Shown piece after piece: positions 8,648 to 16,891 of a DNA stretch of 64,000 nt. The notes under the pieces were generated by a model. The model was not told the DNA's origin, ran no database searches, and saw only the letters and a list, made by a program, of their open reading frames with translations. The position numbers were made by a program, and so were the translations under genes. This DNA is from GCA-016699895 sp964633435 (GTDB lineage: Bacteria; Patescibacteriota; Saccharimonadia; Saccharimonadales; Saccharimonadaceae), in contig CAZWHA010000001.1 in NCBI GenBank assembly GCA_964633435.1, forward strand, positions 186,001 to 250,000, in the 5' to 3' direction. Position 1 is the stretch's first letter. Every line of letters begins with the position of its first letter.

Positions 8648-9211
8648 CTACTCGTCATCGTCGCGTAGCCAATGACCTTGTGCTGATGCCAAGGTTGCCA
8701 CTGGCACGCCATTATTTAGGACAAACCGTTGCTTTGGCGACACAATGCCTCTTGCGTCCTCGGGGTGAAGTGCGATACGGATATCGTCGCCCTCTTCAGC
8801 TCGGAAGTGAACGTTCCGGGCCAGTGCGCCGATCCGGAACCGGAATCGCTGTGGCAGTGATGGTGGCAGCCCCAGCTGGCCCCCACCGATCATCGCGATG
8901 CGACCACCGAGCATGTTTTGCTTGACGCGAACCAGTCCGTCGGGAACCAGCAGCGACGCGTCGGGCGATGACAGGTTACGGACAATATAGAGGTTTTTTG
9001 GATCGGTTGAATTTGGGCGGGCGCCAGGTGGGATAATAATACGAGAGAACGACAGCACTGCACCGCCGACTTGCGCATAAATGTAGTGCCGAAACTCTGT
9101 CACTAATGCTAATTCACCGCTGTCATCGAGACGTCCGTCGTCAAACCCAGTCGATAGATTGATTGTGACAGCCTCGGGTCCATAGGGATGAAATGGCGTT
9201 GTTTCGCTCAT
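8648..9211 (-). CDS. Hypothetical protein
   Basis: A 187-residue soluble, mixed alpha/beta protein without signal peptide or membrane segment. I do not recognise the family. It has a Gly-rich segment MLGGRIAMIGGGQLGL and ends in WLRDDDE. I placed the start at ATG 9211 (MSETTPFHPYG) rather than the longer frame from 9226. TATAAT on the minus strand (9218-9223) ends 6 nt before 9211, and the longer start would sit inside the promoter. It lies upstream of rpsT with its own promoter. Confidence 0.6.
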   Translation of the reverse strand: MSETTPFHPYGPEAVTINLSTGFDDGRLDDSGELALVTEFRHYIYAQVGGAVLSFSRIIIPPGARPNSTDPKNLYIVRNLSSPDASLLVPDGLVRVKQNMLGGRIAMIGGGQLGLPPSLPQRFRFRIGALARNVHFRAEEGDDIRIALHPEDARGIVSPKQRFVLNNGVPVATLASAQGHWLRDDDE

Positions 9212-9263
9212 GTCTACATTATACAACTATAATGATAAAAAGTCAAGCAAGTTAATCTTAAAC

Positions 9264-9366
9264 CTCCAAAACCCTCCACCTCAACAGACCACTCCCGGTG
9301 TGCTCACTAAAAAAGTGTAGCACACCTCGCGTTACGCTTTTAGTCTGTTTCGGTGGGAGTTTTGAG
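9264..9366. other. Structured intergenic element (nested inverted repeat)
   Basis: Between two divergent genes, an imperfect inverted repeat of about 24 bp (9264-9289 against 9343-9366, with arms ending AACAGAC and starting GTCTGTT) encloses an inner hairpin. In the inner hairpin GGTGTGCT-CAC (9297-9307) pairs with GTG-AGCACACC (9315-9326) around a short A-rich loop. No run of T follows, and no gene ends here, so it is not a simple terminator. It could be a small structured RNA or a protein-binding site. I cannot match it to a known RNA family. Confidence 0.5.
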
Positions 9367-9426
9367 TTAACCATTTGACTTCACTCGAACGGTTATGGTA
9401 AAATTACCCGCAAAGGACCAGTAAAA

Positions 9427-11217
9427 ATGAACGATAAACCAAAACCGTCGACCGATAAATCTGCTCAGTCGCAGATCACGGCCAAGATCAAATCCCTCAG
9501 CAACATCCTGATTACGGTGTCGCGCGATCCGAGCGTGGATCAATTGGCGGCAGCGTTGGCGTTGACATTAGCGCTCGATAAAATGGACAAACACGCCACT
9601 GCAGTGTTTAGCGGTGTCATTCCGCCTGCGATTAATTTCCTGGAACCGGAAAAGACCTTTGAGAGCAACGCCGATGGTTTACGTGATTTTATCATTTCAC
9701 TGGACAAGGAAAAGGCCGATCGCCTGCGTTTCAAGGTCGACGGTGACATTGTCAAAGTCCTGATTACGCCGTATCGCACGACGATTTCGGAATCGGACCT
9801 CAGTTTCAGCGAAGGCGAATTCAACGTCGAATTAGTGCTGGCGATTGGTGTCGACAAAAAGGAAGACCTGGATGCGGCGATTGCGGCGCATGGCAGGATT
9901 TTTCACGACGCTACTGTGGCGACCATCAATATCGATACCGACAAAGGTTCGCTGGGATCAATCAACTGGCAGAAATCAGACGCCAGTAGCTTTTCAGAAA
10001 TGGCGGCCGGGCTAGTCGGCGATCTTGACGCCAAGGACAGGCCGCTGCTCGATGAACAGACCGCGACAGCACTGCTCACGGGTATCGTTGCTGCCACTGA
10101 TCAGTTCCGAAACGAGAAAACGTCACCAGCGGTCATGACTCTGGCGGCTAACTTGATGGCCAAAGGCGCTAATCAGCAGCTGATTTCTTCTGAATTATCG
10201 GCAGCGACCGAAGGTCTGGCGCCCCCTAGCAATACGGTCACCAAAGCGCCATCAAACGATAGCGGTGCAAACGAGCTATCTTTAAACCACGACGAAATTA
10301 TCGTGCCCGATCGGGCAGAGACGACGTCGGAACAGCCCGAACTAGAGATTAACCTGGATGATATGGTTGAATCGGAAAGCAAGCGTTTTGCCGAGCAACA
10401 GAGCGCCGATGCGCTGGCGACGGCTCAGGCTCAGTTAACTGAGGCTGATTTGGCTAACCAAGCCACTACGCCAACCGAAACTATCACACCGGTCGCCGAG
10501 ATTCACCAGGCCGAGGCTGCACTCGACAATGTTGTGTCAGCTAATAATTCCCAATCAGTTCTCGACGATCTGAGTACTGCTACTACTGAGGCACCCCAGT
10601 TATCACACGGCGTGCCCTATGTTGAGGAAAAGATCGCTAATCCTCTCAATTCAGCCTTGCAGCCCGATGAGCCGTCGTCGCCAAATCTAATGTCGGCGGC
10701 CATGCCAGGACCTTCCGAGCTGTATCATACGGCGCCACCAATGATTGACGCCCAGCCGACAACCACGCCTATTAAACCGCCAGTACCCGCCCCGGCGCCA
10801 ATCACTGTGCCGACCTTGTCGTCCGATATCGCGCCAGCACCTGAACCGAGTGATGCGTTATCGACTGCGCTGTCCGCGGCTCAAGCTGCCGAAACGACGG
10901 CTGGCCAGGTGAACGATGCACAGACTGCGGCAGCAGAGGCCGCATCGTCGTCACCTGTCGCTCTCGATACAACACCGGCTGCCAGTAATATGCCGCCTCT
11001 GCCACCGGCTAACTTTGATTTGCCACTTCCGCCTCCACCACCATTGCCCTTACCAGATGTCGGAACATTGCCGCCAGCGACGGCGACTGAATCTACTATT
11101 AGTTTTCCACCAGTTCCAGCAGAGCCAGAGACAATGACGCAGCCAGATGGCTCACTCTTCCCCCCTGTCAATACCGTCCCTGATGATCCGACACAGTACC
11201 GTATTCCTGGCCAGTAA
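9427..11217 (+). CDS. DHH-like phosphoesterase-fold protein with a long Pro/Ala-rich tail
   Basis: 596 residues. Residues about 15-265 resemble the DHH/NrnA-type phosphoesterase fold: ILITVSRDPSVDQLAAALAL at the N-terminus, later LDEQTATALLTGIVAATDQF and KTSPAVMTLAANLMAKGA. The DHH catalytic triad itself is not visible and the usual Asp/His ligands are replaced, so it is probably non-catalytic or ligand-binding. From about 275 on the protein is low-complexity and acidic, then Pro/Ala/Thr-rich with poly-Pro stretches (LPLPPPPPLPLP) near the end. There is no signal peptide. The promoter is TTGACT-18-TAAAAT (9375-9404), with AAAGGA before the ATG. Confidence 0.6.
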   Translation: MNDKPKPSTDKSAQSQITAKIKSLSNILITVSRDPSVDQLAAALALTLALDKMDKHATAVFSGVIPPAINFLEPEKTFESNADGLRDFIISLDKEKADRLRFKVDGDIVKVLITPYRTTISESDLSFSEGEFNVELVLAIGVDKKEDLDAAIAAHGRIFHDATVATINIDTDKGSLGSINWQKSDASSFSEMAAGLVGDLDAKDRPLLDEQTATALLTGIVAATDQFRNEKTSPAVMTLAANLMAKGANQQLISSELSAATEGLAPPSNTVTKAPSNDSGANELSLNHDEIIVPDRAETTSEQPELEINLDDMVESESKRFAEQQSADALATAQAQLTEADLANQATTPTETITPVAEIHQAEAALDNVVSANNSQSVLDDLSTATTEAPQLSHGVPYVEEKIANPLNSALQPDEPSSPNLMSAAMPGPSELYHTAPPMIDAQPTTTPIKPPVPAPAPITVPTLSSDIAPAPEPSDALSTALSAAQAAETTAGQVNDAQTAAAEAASSSPVALDTTPAASNMPPLPPANFDLPLPPPPPLPLPDVGTLPPATATESTISFPPVPAEPETMTQPDGSLFPPVNTVPDDPTQYRIPGQ

Positions 11218-11246
11218 TCGTGGTGCCTGATGGTACAATGGTCGGC

Positions 11247-11900
11247 ATGGAACCGTTCGATCAGATTATTTTAGCTGACAAACCGGCTGGCATATCGTCA
11301 TTTGGCGTTGTCGCCAGGATTCGTCGTCAGTTATCCGAACAGGCGGGGAAAAAGGTCAAGGTTGGCCATACTGGCACACTGGACCCGTTTGCTACCGGAC
11401 TCATGATTTTACTGAGCGGTACATACACCAGGCGCGCCGGCGAGTTTTCGAAACTTGACAAAGTCTACGAGGCCACGATCATACTCGGCGCGACGTCTTC
11501 GACCGGTGATCCCGAGGGCGAGATCACGGCACACAGCGTTGCCAGTATTCCAGATGAAGCGCGGGTCAGAGAGGTTTTATATCAATTTATTGGCCATATC
11601 ACTCAGACGCCACCGGCCTTTTCCGCGATCAAAGTGAACGGCCAGCGTGCCTACAAACTGGCGCGGTCGGGCCAAGCTGTCGATATGCCACCGCGTCAGG
11701 TTACTATTTATGCGATTGAACTGATGGAGTATCGCTACCCAACCGTAAAGATTCGCACTCATGTCTCGTCGGGAACCTATATTCGCACTCTGGCCCAGGA
11801 TATTGGCGGCGCGCTCGGTACTGGCGCCTATACCACCGAACTGCGTCGTACCAAAGTCGGTGACTACGATGTAGCGGACGCTGTTTCGGTCCAAATTTAG
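11247..11900 (+). CDS. truB: tRNA pseudouridine(55) synthase TruB
   Basis: 217 residues. It makes pseudouridine 55 in the T-loop of tRNAs. The catalytic Asp is D46 in HTGTLDPFATGL. Further family marks are the early KPAGISSF loop and the later SSGTYIRTLAQDIG. It ends shortly after the catalytic domain, so the C-terminal PUA-like domain of longer TruB proteins is missing. ATG 11247 is chosen over ATG 11220, because TACAAT (11234-11239) ends 7 nt before it and the longer frame would include the promoter. It is the last housekeeping gene before island 1. Confidence 0.93.
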   Translation: MEPFDQIILADKPAGISSFGVVARIRRQLSEQAGKKVKVGHTGTLDPFATGLMILLSGTYTRRAGEFSKLDKVYEATIILGATSSTGDPEGEITAHSVASIPDEARVREVLYQFIGHITQTPPAFSAIKVNGQRAYKLARSGQAVDMPPRQVTIYAIELMEYRYPTVKIRTHVSSGTYIRTLAQDIGGALGTGAYTTELRRTKVGDYDVADAVSVQI

Positions 11901-11910
11901 TATATATTAT

Positions 11911-11941
11911 TTGACACTAAACCCAGGGGGGGGGGTATAAT
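11911..11941 (+). promoter_or_regulatory. Poly-G spacer promoter P1 (G10, 19 bp spacer)
   Basis: TTGACA (11911-11916) and TATAAT (11936-11941) are consensus sigma70-type boxes separated by 19 bp. The last ten spacer bases are a G run (11926-11935). The expected optimum is about 17 bp, so loss of two G should strengthen it. The sequence TATAATAGAAG after the run resembles P3 and P5 downstream. It drives the first island 1 gene, whose leader carries GAGGAGGT. Confidence 0.85.
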
Positions 11942-11983
11942 AGAAGTAACCACAAACAGTTATTACGAGGAGGTTACAAGATC

Positions 11984-13192
11984 ATGGGAAGTCCAGGAGT
12001 AGGCGGATCGCTCGGCGCCGCAAGTGACGTGTTATTTGACAGTCCCGCAGACGGGCAAACGATTCAGCGTAGCGGCAGTTATTGGGTGAATGCCATGCCA
12101 ACAGGTAGCACTAGCGGTGGTATCGTCCAACTCGATGACTTTGCTGGTGCGAATGATGATGCAAAGTTTACGGCGGCTCTAACCTATGCGGCCGCTCAAT
12201 CACGTATTCCTTGGATACAGTTTCCGGCTCGTCAAGTCAACCTCAACCAAGGTGGCCGCGTACCGTTTACTGGTATGAAGCTGGTTGGACCTGGCCCGGG
12301 TGCGTCGAGCGCCAAGAACTATGAAGTAAGTGGGGGCGCGAATGTGAATCATCGCATCAACCTCCAGGCCGGTATTACAACAGGCAATAACGCATTATTT
12401 GTTCATGCCGGGAATATTTATGCTGTCACTGTGGCTGATCTCAACTTTACCTCAAACAATAACGCGCAGTTCTGGCATCAGCCAAGCGGCACGATATATT
12501 CCGCAGAATTCCGCTCGCTGAATTTTTATGGCATGCGCCACGTGTTTGGCACGCCGTCGCAAAAAGCGCTCATGACCGCCGTCAGTTTCACTGGGTTTTG
12601 GGGGTGTAATTCGTATGATGCTACGGTGGGAATGCCGCAGTTTCATATTGGTGGTTCGGACTGTTCATTTTGGATGGGTGGCTGGATAAATATCGGTTCA
12701 GCAACCGTAGGTAATGGTGGCTATATTATGCGCTTTGACACTCTGGGCAAGACTAACATCGGGTATATCTACTGTACGGCGCGTAATGGTGACCTAGGTA
12801 TTCGTTGTAGTGGCAACAGTCCTGGACTTTGCTTCTTTGGCGGTTCGTATGAAGGCCAAAATGCCGATGATCCATGCTATGGCAATGTGATTCGCGTCGA
12901 GGGCGGTACGGTAAGGTTCCGCGATCCATGGATAGCCTTTGGTATGACCAACCCGACAGCAAATGGCGGTAACAGCCAGGGCATGATCCATGTGACTGGC
13001 GGACAGGTGCTGATAGACGGCGCTACCTACGAGCGTGCTACGGGGGTGGCTGAAACTGTCCCTCTTGTCTATGTTAGTGGCGGTGAAGTGCGCGTGCACA
13101 ATATCATGCGCAGCGGTAGCTGGACGGGCAAGCCACGCGTGCTACACGTTGGTGGCACGCTCGACGCAGACGACACAGTAACAGTAATCTAG
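11984..13192 (+). CDS. Beta-helix (pectate-lyase-like) protein with SPGVGGS cap
   Basis: 402 residues. Residues 1-37 are the shared cap (MGSPGVGGSLGAASDVLF...IQRSGSYWVNA), also found in three genes at 28-32 kb and, diverged, at 52.4 kb. It resembles the short connector repeats of phage tail fibres. Residues from about 48 (LDDFAGANDDAKFTAAL) begin a Pectate_lyase_3-type right-handed beta-helix that continues to the end, closing with TLDADDTVTVI. There is no Sec signal or membrane segment. Function is probably glycan binding or cleavage at the surface (inference). Translation starts behind a strong GAGGAGGT site, and transcription is from the poly-G promoter P1. Confidence 0.7.
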   Translation: MGSPGVGGSLGAASDVLFDSPADGQTIQRSGSYWVNAMPTGSTSGGIVQLDDFAGANDDAKFTAALTYAAAQSRIPWIQFPARQVNLNQGGRVPFTGMKLVGPGPGASSAKNYEVSGGANVNHRINLQAGITTGNNALFVHAGNIYAVTVADLNFTSNNNAQFWHQPSGTIYSAEFRSLNFYGMRHVFGTPSQKALMTAVSFTGFWGCNSYDATVGMPQFHIGGSDCSFWMGGWINIGSATVGNGGYIMRFDTLGKTNIGYIYCTARNGDLGIRCSGNSPGLCFFGGSYEGQNADDPCYGNVIRVEGGTVRFRDPWIAFGMTNPTANGGNSQGMIHVTGGQVLIDGATYERATGVAETVPLVYVSGGEVRVHNIMRSGSWTGKPRVLHVGGTLDADDTVTVI

Positions 13193-13228
13193 GCAGGATC
13201 ATTAGTATGACAGGAGTGAGTAGTATCG

Positions 13229-13258
13229 TTGACGGGGGGGGTATAGATATGGTACTAT
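13229..13258 (+). promoter_or_regulatory. Poly-G spacer promoter P2 (G8, 18 bp spacer)
   Basis: TTGACG (13229-13234) is followed directly by a run of eight G (13234-13241). A TACTAT -10 candidate lies at 13253-13258, giving an 18 bp spacer. The -10 box ends 9 nt before the ATG at 13268, so the transcript would be nearly leaderless. The G run here abuts the -35 box instead of the -10 box, unlike the other copies. Confidence 0.6.
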
Positions 13259-13267
13259 TGATAATGC

Positions 13268-14950
13268 ATGAGCAGGTTCGCACGAAGATTACAACAAGGT
13301 GCTGCCTACATCACTGCGCCGGGGGTAAATCTGCTGATTGGCAAGGTTTTTGCATCTGATGTAGCCGACTCTATTACTGAGCCTGGTTTTGTCGTTGGGA
13401 GCATGACAGACCAAAACGAAAATACTCGTTGGATTTCTCGCAATCAAAGTCCGGTCAATGCTACGGTCGATCTCGAAGGCGTTTATACCCTTTCGAGCCT
13501 GCGCATTATTTGGGCTGGTGATACGATCAAAAACTACACCTTGTCGGTGTCGCTGGATGGCTCATCGTGGACGACTATTTACACTGGCATTACCAATAAT
13601 ACTCAGCGGCAAACAATTGACTATACATCCTTTTCGGCCACGCCAAAAGGACGCTATTTGCGCATTTCTGGCGCTGATCGCTGGAATGACTCTTACGGTA
13701 ATTCTATCTGGGAAGTGGAGGCGTACGGCACGCTTGATGCCAGTATTCCTGTCGGTGCAATCAGTAATTTTCGCACTACTGCGACGACCAATACGACTGT
13801 TTCGCTGGCCTGGGCATATAGTGGAGCAGCAATCAGTGGTTACACGCTGCGTCGCGACGGGAGCGTGATTGCTAGCCCTGCTGCTGGCACAACGACATAC
13901 AACGATACCGGGCGTACAGCAGGCGTATCCTATACCTACACGCTAACGGCCAATTACCAGGCGGGCGGCACCAGCAATACGGCCAATGTCACCGGCACGA
14001 CGACCGGCGGTACTGTCGCAGGTTCAAATTGGTTGAGTGGGGCCGGCGACGACAACCACATCAATAATGCCGACCCTGCCAAGTTCGGTGCCTGGCGCGG
14101 CACGCCCGTTACCTACGCAACCATTTGGACTTATCCAGAAGGCTACACCTCGCACAACCAAGTCGCGCTCGGTTGGTTTAACGACTATAACTACAGCGAA
14201 GTGATCAACCTCTCTTCGGGCTGGCCAGTAGGGACGACGTGGTCGCAGGCTGCCTCTGGCGGCCTTGACACTTATTGGACTAACATGATTGACACGATTG
14301 TGCAGCAATGGGGCAACAAAAAACAAGTGCAGCTTTCGTTTGCTTACGAATTTAACGGCACCTGGATGGATTGGTCGATCAACGGCCAGCTGACGGCCTT
14401 TGGCCAGGCATGGAAACGCATGGCAAACATCGTCCGGACACGCAAAGGTAGTCGCGACGTGCGTATTGTTTTGCCATTTGCGGGCGGTCCACAATCGGGT
14501 GCCGGTGCTACGATCTACGACATGGTGAACGCCGCTGGGACTGGCTACTTCGATATCCTTGGCGTTGACCTGTACGACGCATGGGCGGCTGACGGTAACG
14601 ATGGTAACATCAAAACGCAGGCTGAATGGGATATGACATATAACGGCTATGCCGGGTCATTGGGGCCACGCGGTATCGGTGCCTGGACGGCATATGCGAC
14701 GAGCCTTGGCAAACCTATTAGTCATCCAGAGTGGGGATTGTCTGATCGCCGCGACCAATCGCCCGTCGATAACCCATTCTTTATTGAGAAAATGTATCAA
14801 CATTTTGCATCCATTGCACCGGTCGATCCTTATAATCCAGGACCGGGGCAGCTCGCTGGCGAAGCAATCTTTAATACCTGGAATGAATGCCGCATCTGGC
14901 CAACTACTAACAACCCGAATGCAGCTGCAAAGTATCAGCAACTGTTCTAG
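13268..14950 (+). CDS. Discoidin-like / FN3 / GH26-like glycoside hydrolase
   Basis: 560 residues in three domains. A basic leader MSRFARRLQQG comes first. Residues about 20-155 are an F5/8-type C (discoidin, CBM32-like) jelly-roll (WISRNQSPVNATVDLEG, LRIIWAGD, RYLRISG, WEVEAYG). Residues about 157-248 are a fibronectin type III domain. Residues about 250-560 are a TIM-barrel-like hydrolase resembling GH26 mannanases, with AYEFNGTW (E361, candidate acid/base) and ISHPEWGL (E488, candidate nucleophile). There is no Sec signal. It should bind and hydrolyse a beta-linked polysaccharide, perhaps mannan-like, outside the cell (inference). The start follows promoter P2 with almost no leader. Confidence 0.7.
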   Translation: MSRFARRLQQGAAYITAPGVNLLIGKVFASDVADSITEPGFVVGSMTDQNENTRWISRNQSPVNATVDLEGVYTLSSLRIIWAGDTIKNYTLSVSLDGSSWTTIYTGITNNTQRQTIDYTSFSATPKGRYLRISGADRWNDSYGNSIWEVEAYGTLDASIPVGAISNFRTTATTNTTVSLAWAYSGAAISGYTLRRDGSVIASPAAGTTTYNDTGRTAGVSYTYTLTANYQAGGTSNTANVTGTTTGGTVAGSNWLSGAGDDNHINNADPAKFGAWRGTPVTYATIWTYPEGYTSHNQVALGWFNDYNYSEVINLSSGWPVGTTWSQAASGGLDTYWTNMIDTIVQQWGNKKQVQLSFAYEFNGTWMDWSINGQLTAFGQAWKRMANIVRTRKGSRDVRIVLPFAGGPQSGAGATIYDMVNAAGTGYFDILGVDLYDAWAADGNDGNIKTQAEWDMTYNGYAGSLGPRGIGAWTAYATSLGKPISHPEWGLSDRRDQSPVDNPFFIEKMYQHFASIAPVDPYNPGPGQLAGEAIFNTWNECRIWPTTNNPNAAAKYQQLF

Positions 14951-15005
14951 TCTAAATGGATGAGAGATTTGAAAAGGTCTCAGTCGTAGAATTATTTAAC
15001 CCCCC

Positions 15006-15037
15006 TTGACAACTCTCATCGGGGGGGGGGGTATCAT
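15006..15037 (+). promoter_or_regulatory. Poly-G spacer promoter P3 (G11, 20 bp spacer)
   Basis: TTGACA (15006-15011) and TATCAT (15032-15037) are separated by 20 bp, of which the last eleven are G (15021-15031). The 13 bases TATCATAGAAGCA are identical to those at P5, 37 kb away. At 20 bp the promoter is probably weak in this state. It leaves a leader of roughly 90 nt before the gene at 15131. Confidence 0.8.
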
Positions 15038-15130
15038 AGAAGCAAGATAACCGCAAGGGCTATCATCACCAGCTAGAACAGTACTAAAGCACTAGTATTT
15101 TTTGACGAAAGATAAGGACATACTATAACT

Positions 15131-16357
15131 ATGGCAATTTCAGCGCGACGACTACAACGAGCGAATACCCCTGTGTTCCAAGGCACCAGTATCGGCCCCA
15201 ATGGCCACCGCATCAGTGAGATGTTTGGCGGCGATGGCAATGGCAGTTGGGCGAATACCCCGATGCCGGCAAATACCGCCATTCACCCTGATTCGGCGAC
15301 GGCGGTTGCTGATATCGTCTATAATGTCCGTCAATACGCAACCGGCACTTCCGTGCAGGCCTGGCCAATGCTCAACTATGCGGCCTGGACGGCAACTCTC
15401 AACGTCATCGACTCGTCGCAATATCCGCTCCAACCAATTACACTGGTCGGGAGCAAAGCAACCGACATGAGTTCGTTAGCGGTTAAAGACAGAGCGATGT
15501 TCCAGGAAGGGTTTCCGCTGCCGCCGGGTCTTCATCCTACTGACGACACAGACGGCACAATTCACCTATATGACCCCGACTGGAAGTGGCCGGGCAGGCC
15601 AAATGACCCGCAGTATTTTGGCCGCATCTGGGAGCTATGGGGTGCGAAAAGCCCCGAGCAAAATGCCACTGCCGGCCAGCCAGCCATATGGACGGCACGG
15701 TATGCCGGACGCCTCACTGGAGTAAACAATCGTCTTTCAGCCCATCCGATCACGCGCACGTGGCAGGCCGATGTTACCAGCCAAGCTATGCCGAGCTTCG
15801 CGGCAGTCGATCTCGTCACTGATCCCAGTGGAAACACCAAATACTGGGGATACGGTCCCGACGGCGTGCTGGAGCTGTCTACCTATATGGCTAGCGCTTC
15901 ACATATTCCAATGAGTCACCACATCTTGCGTATCAGCGACATGGTCAATGGTGTTATCACTCATCCGATGGGCTTTGCGCTGTATCCTCTCCCGGCCTCT
16001 ATGAGTGGCGATAGGGCACCGGCTGTCTGGCCGGCAACTGGCTGGGATGGCGCCTCGCGCACCTGGTTACCTAACGGCAGCCGCCTCAGATTGCCAGCTG
16101 ACTATATCGCCACGTACCCCTCTGGGATGCCGGTATCATGGCGGCCGATGTTTGATATGTTTGTCAGGGGCTTCCGTGAGTATGGTATCATCCTCGTTGA
16201 CATGACCGGCAACTCATTTGGGATGCGCGCCGAACCCGGTGTTCAGAACTGCTACCCAAGCGGGTTTAGCGGCAAAGATTTCCTCCAGTATCTGCCCTGG
16301 GAAGATATGCAAATGCTTGTCGTCGGCAGTGACAGCAATTTTTACCCGACGGCATAA
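15131..16357 (+). CDS. Island protein with ARRLQR leader, unknown enzyme or lectin fold
   Basis: 408 residues. The leader MAISARRLQRAN matches the basic N-terminus of the proteins at 13268, 27241 and 32112. The rest is rich in Trp, Pro and Gly and looks like a globular secreted-type enzyme or lectin (WELWGAKSP, YWGYGPDGVLELS, SHHILRISDM). I cannot name the family or a catalytic motif. There is no Sec signal or membrane segment. AAGGA lies 13 nt before the ATG, which is not a strong site. The gene is followed by a 3' relic of another island family, suggesting that it was inserted by recombination. Confidence 0.6.
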   Translation: MAISARRLQRANTPVFQGTSIGPNGHRISEMFGGDGNGSWANTPMPANTAIHPDSATAVADIVYNVRQYATGTSVQAWPMLNYAAWTATLNVIDSSQYPLQPITLVGSKATDMSSLAVKDRAMFQEGFPLPPGLHPTDDTDGTIHLYDPDWKWPGRPNDPQYFGRIWELWGAKSPEQNATAGQPAIWTARYAGRLTGVNNRLSAHPITRTWQADVTSQAMPSFAAVDLVTDPSGNTKYWGYGPDGVLELSTYMASASHIPMSHHILRISDMVNGVITHPMGFALYPLPASMSGDRAPAVWPATGWDGASRTWLPNGSRLRLPADYIATYPSGMPVSWRPMFDMFVRGFREYGIILVDMTGNSFGMRAEPGVQNCYPSGFSGKDFLQYLPWEDMQMLVVGSDSNFYPTA

Positions 16358-16459
16358 TTTCTCAGTCGTCCAAGGCTCGTGGACGGGTAAGCCCATCGTA
16401 AGCAATCGCAAGCAGGGCTAGTCGATGCCGATGATAGTGTTACGGTGGTGACGGCGTAA
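16358..16459 (+). pseudogene. 3' relic of a SPGVGGS-family beta-helix gene
   Basis: Directly after the stop of the previous gene, one frame reads GSWTGKPIVSNRKQG then stops (TAG 16419-16421). Shifting frame by one base continues as LVDADDSVTVVTA and ends at TAA 16457-16459. This matches the ends of the genes at 11984 (GSWTGKPRV...TLDADDTVTVI) and 30864 (KPVV...YVDADSTVTVTVG). So the last 30 or so codons of a family member remain here, with a 1-nt shift. It marks a replacement or recombination event in island 1. Confidence 0.75.
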
Positions 16460-16559
16460 GTGCGATTCTATTTGGCTTTCCAGTGGAGATGGATATTTCA
16501 GAGCTGCGGTTTTGATCACCCCTTGCGCTTCGCCCGAAAATCTGCTAAACTATTGCACG

Positions 16560-16826
16560 ATGATTACAAAAGAGGATAAACTAGCGGCGATCAAGTCGAC
16601 GCAGGTGCACAAGAGTGACGTTGGTTCACCAGCTGCACAGGTGGCGATTTTGACGGCGCGTATCAACGAGATCACCGAGCATTTAAAGTCTAACAAGCAT
16701 GACTTTATGGCCCGACGCGGTTTGCTCCAGATGGTTGGCCGTCGCAAGAAATTGCTGCGTTCACTGGAAAAGAACGATTTTGCTCAGTACAAGAAGGTCA
16801 TCGAGACCCTCGGTCTGCGCAAATAA
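16560..16826 (+). CDS. rpsO: 30S ribosomal protein S15
   Basis: An 88-residue S15, which binds the central domain of 16S rRNA. The whole family length is present (MITKEDKLAAIKSTQVH ... KKVIETLGLRK), including the HKSDVGSPAAQVA and HDFMARRGLLQMVGRRKKLL segments. I use ATG 16560 and not the longer frame from 16512. A TAAACT -10 candidate (16546-16551) ends 8 nt before it, and S15 proteins begin at this point. It is followed by a strong terminator and then pnp one gene on, close to the classic rpsO-pnp pairing. Confidence 0.95.
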   Translation: MITKEDKLAAIKSTQVHKSDVGSPAAQVAILTARINEITEHLKSNKHDFMARRGLLQMVGRRKKLLRSLEKNDFAQYKKVIETLGLRK

Positions 16827-16843
16827 TCGGTAACTCGACCACT

Positions 16844-16870
16844 AAAAACCGCCTCGTATGAGGCGGTTTT
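16844..16870. terminator. Bidirectional intrinsic terminator
   Basis: AAAAACCGCCTC (16844-16855) and GAGGCGGTTTT (16860-16870) form an 11-bp hairpin with a 4-base loop. A runs on one side and T runs on the other let it serve both rpsO (+) and the membrane protein gene on the minus strand. Confidence 0.9.
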
Positions 16871-16891
16871 AGGTTACCCGGGGACTTTTCG

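Noticed and set aside
15001..15020. Run of six C before TTGACA at 15000-15005 as part of the switch
   Set aside because: Six bases is too short to be clearly unstable, and it lies outside the spacer, so it should not change promoter spacing.
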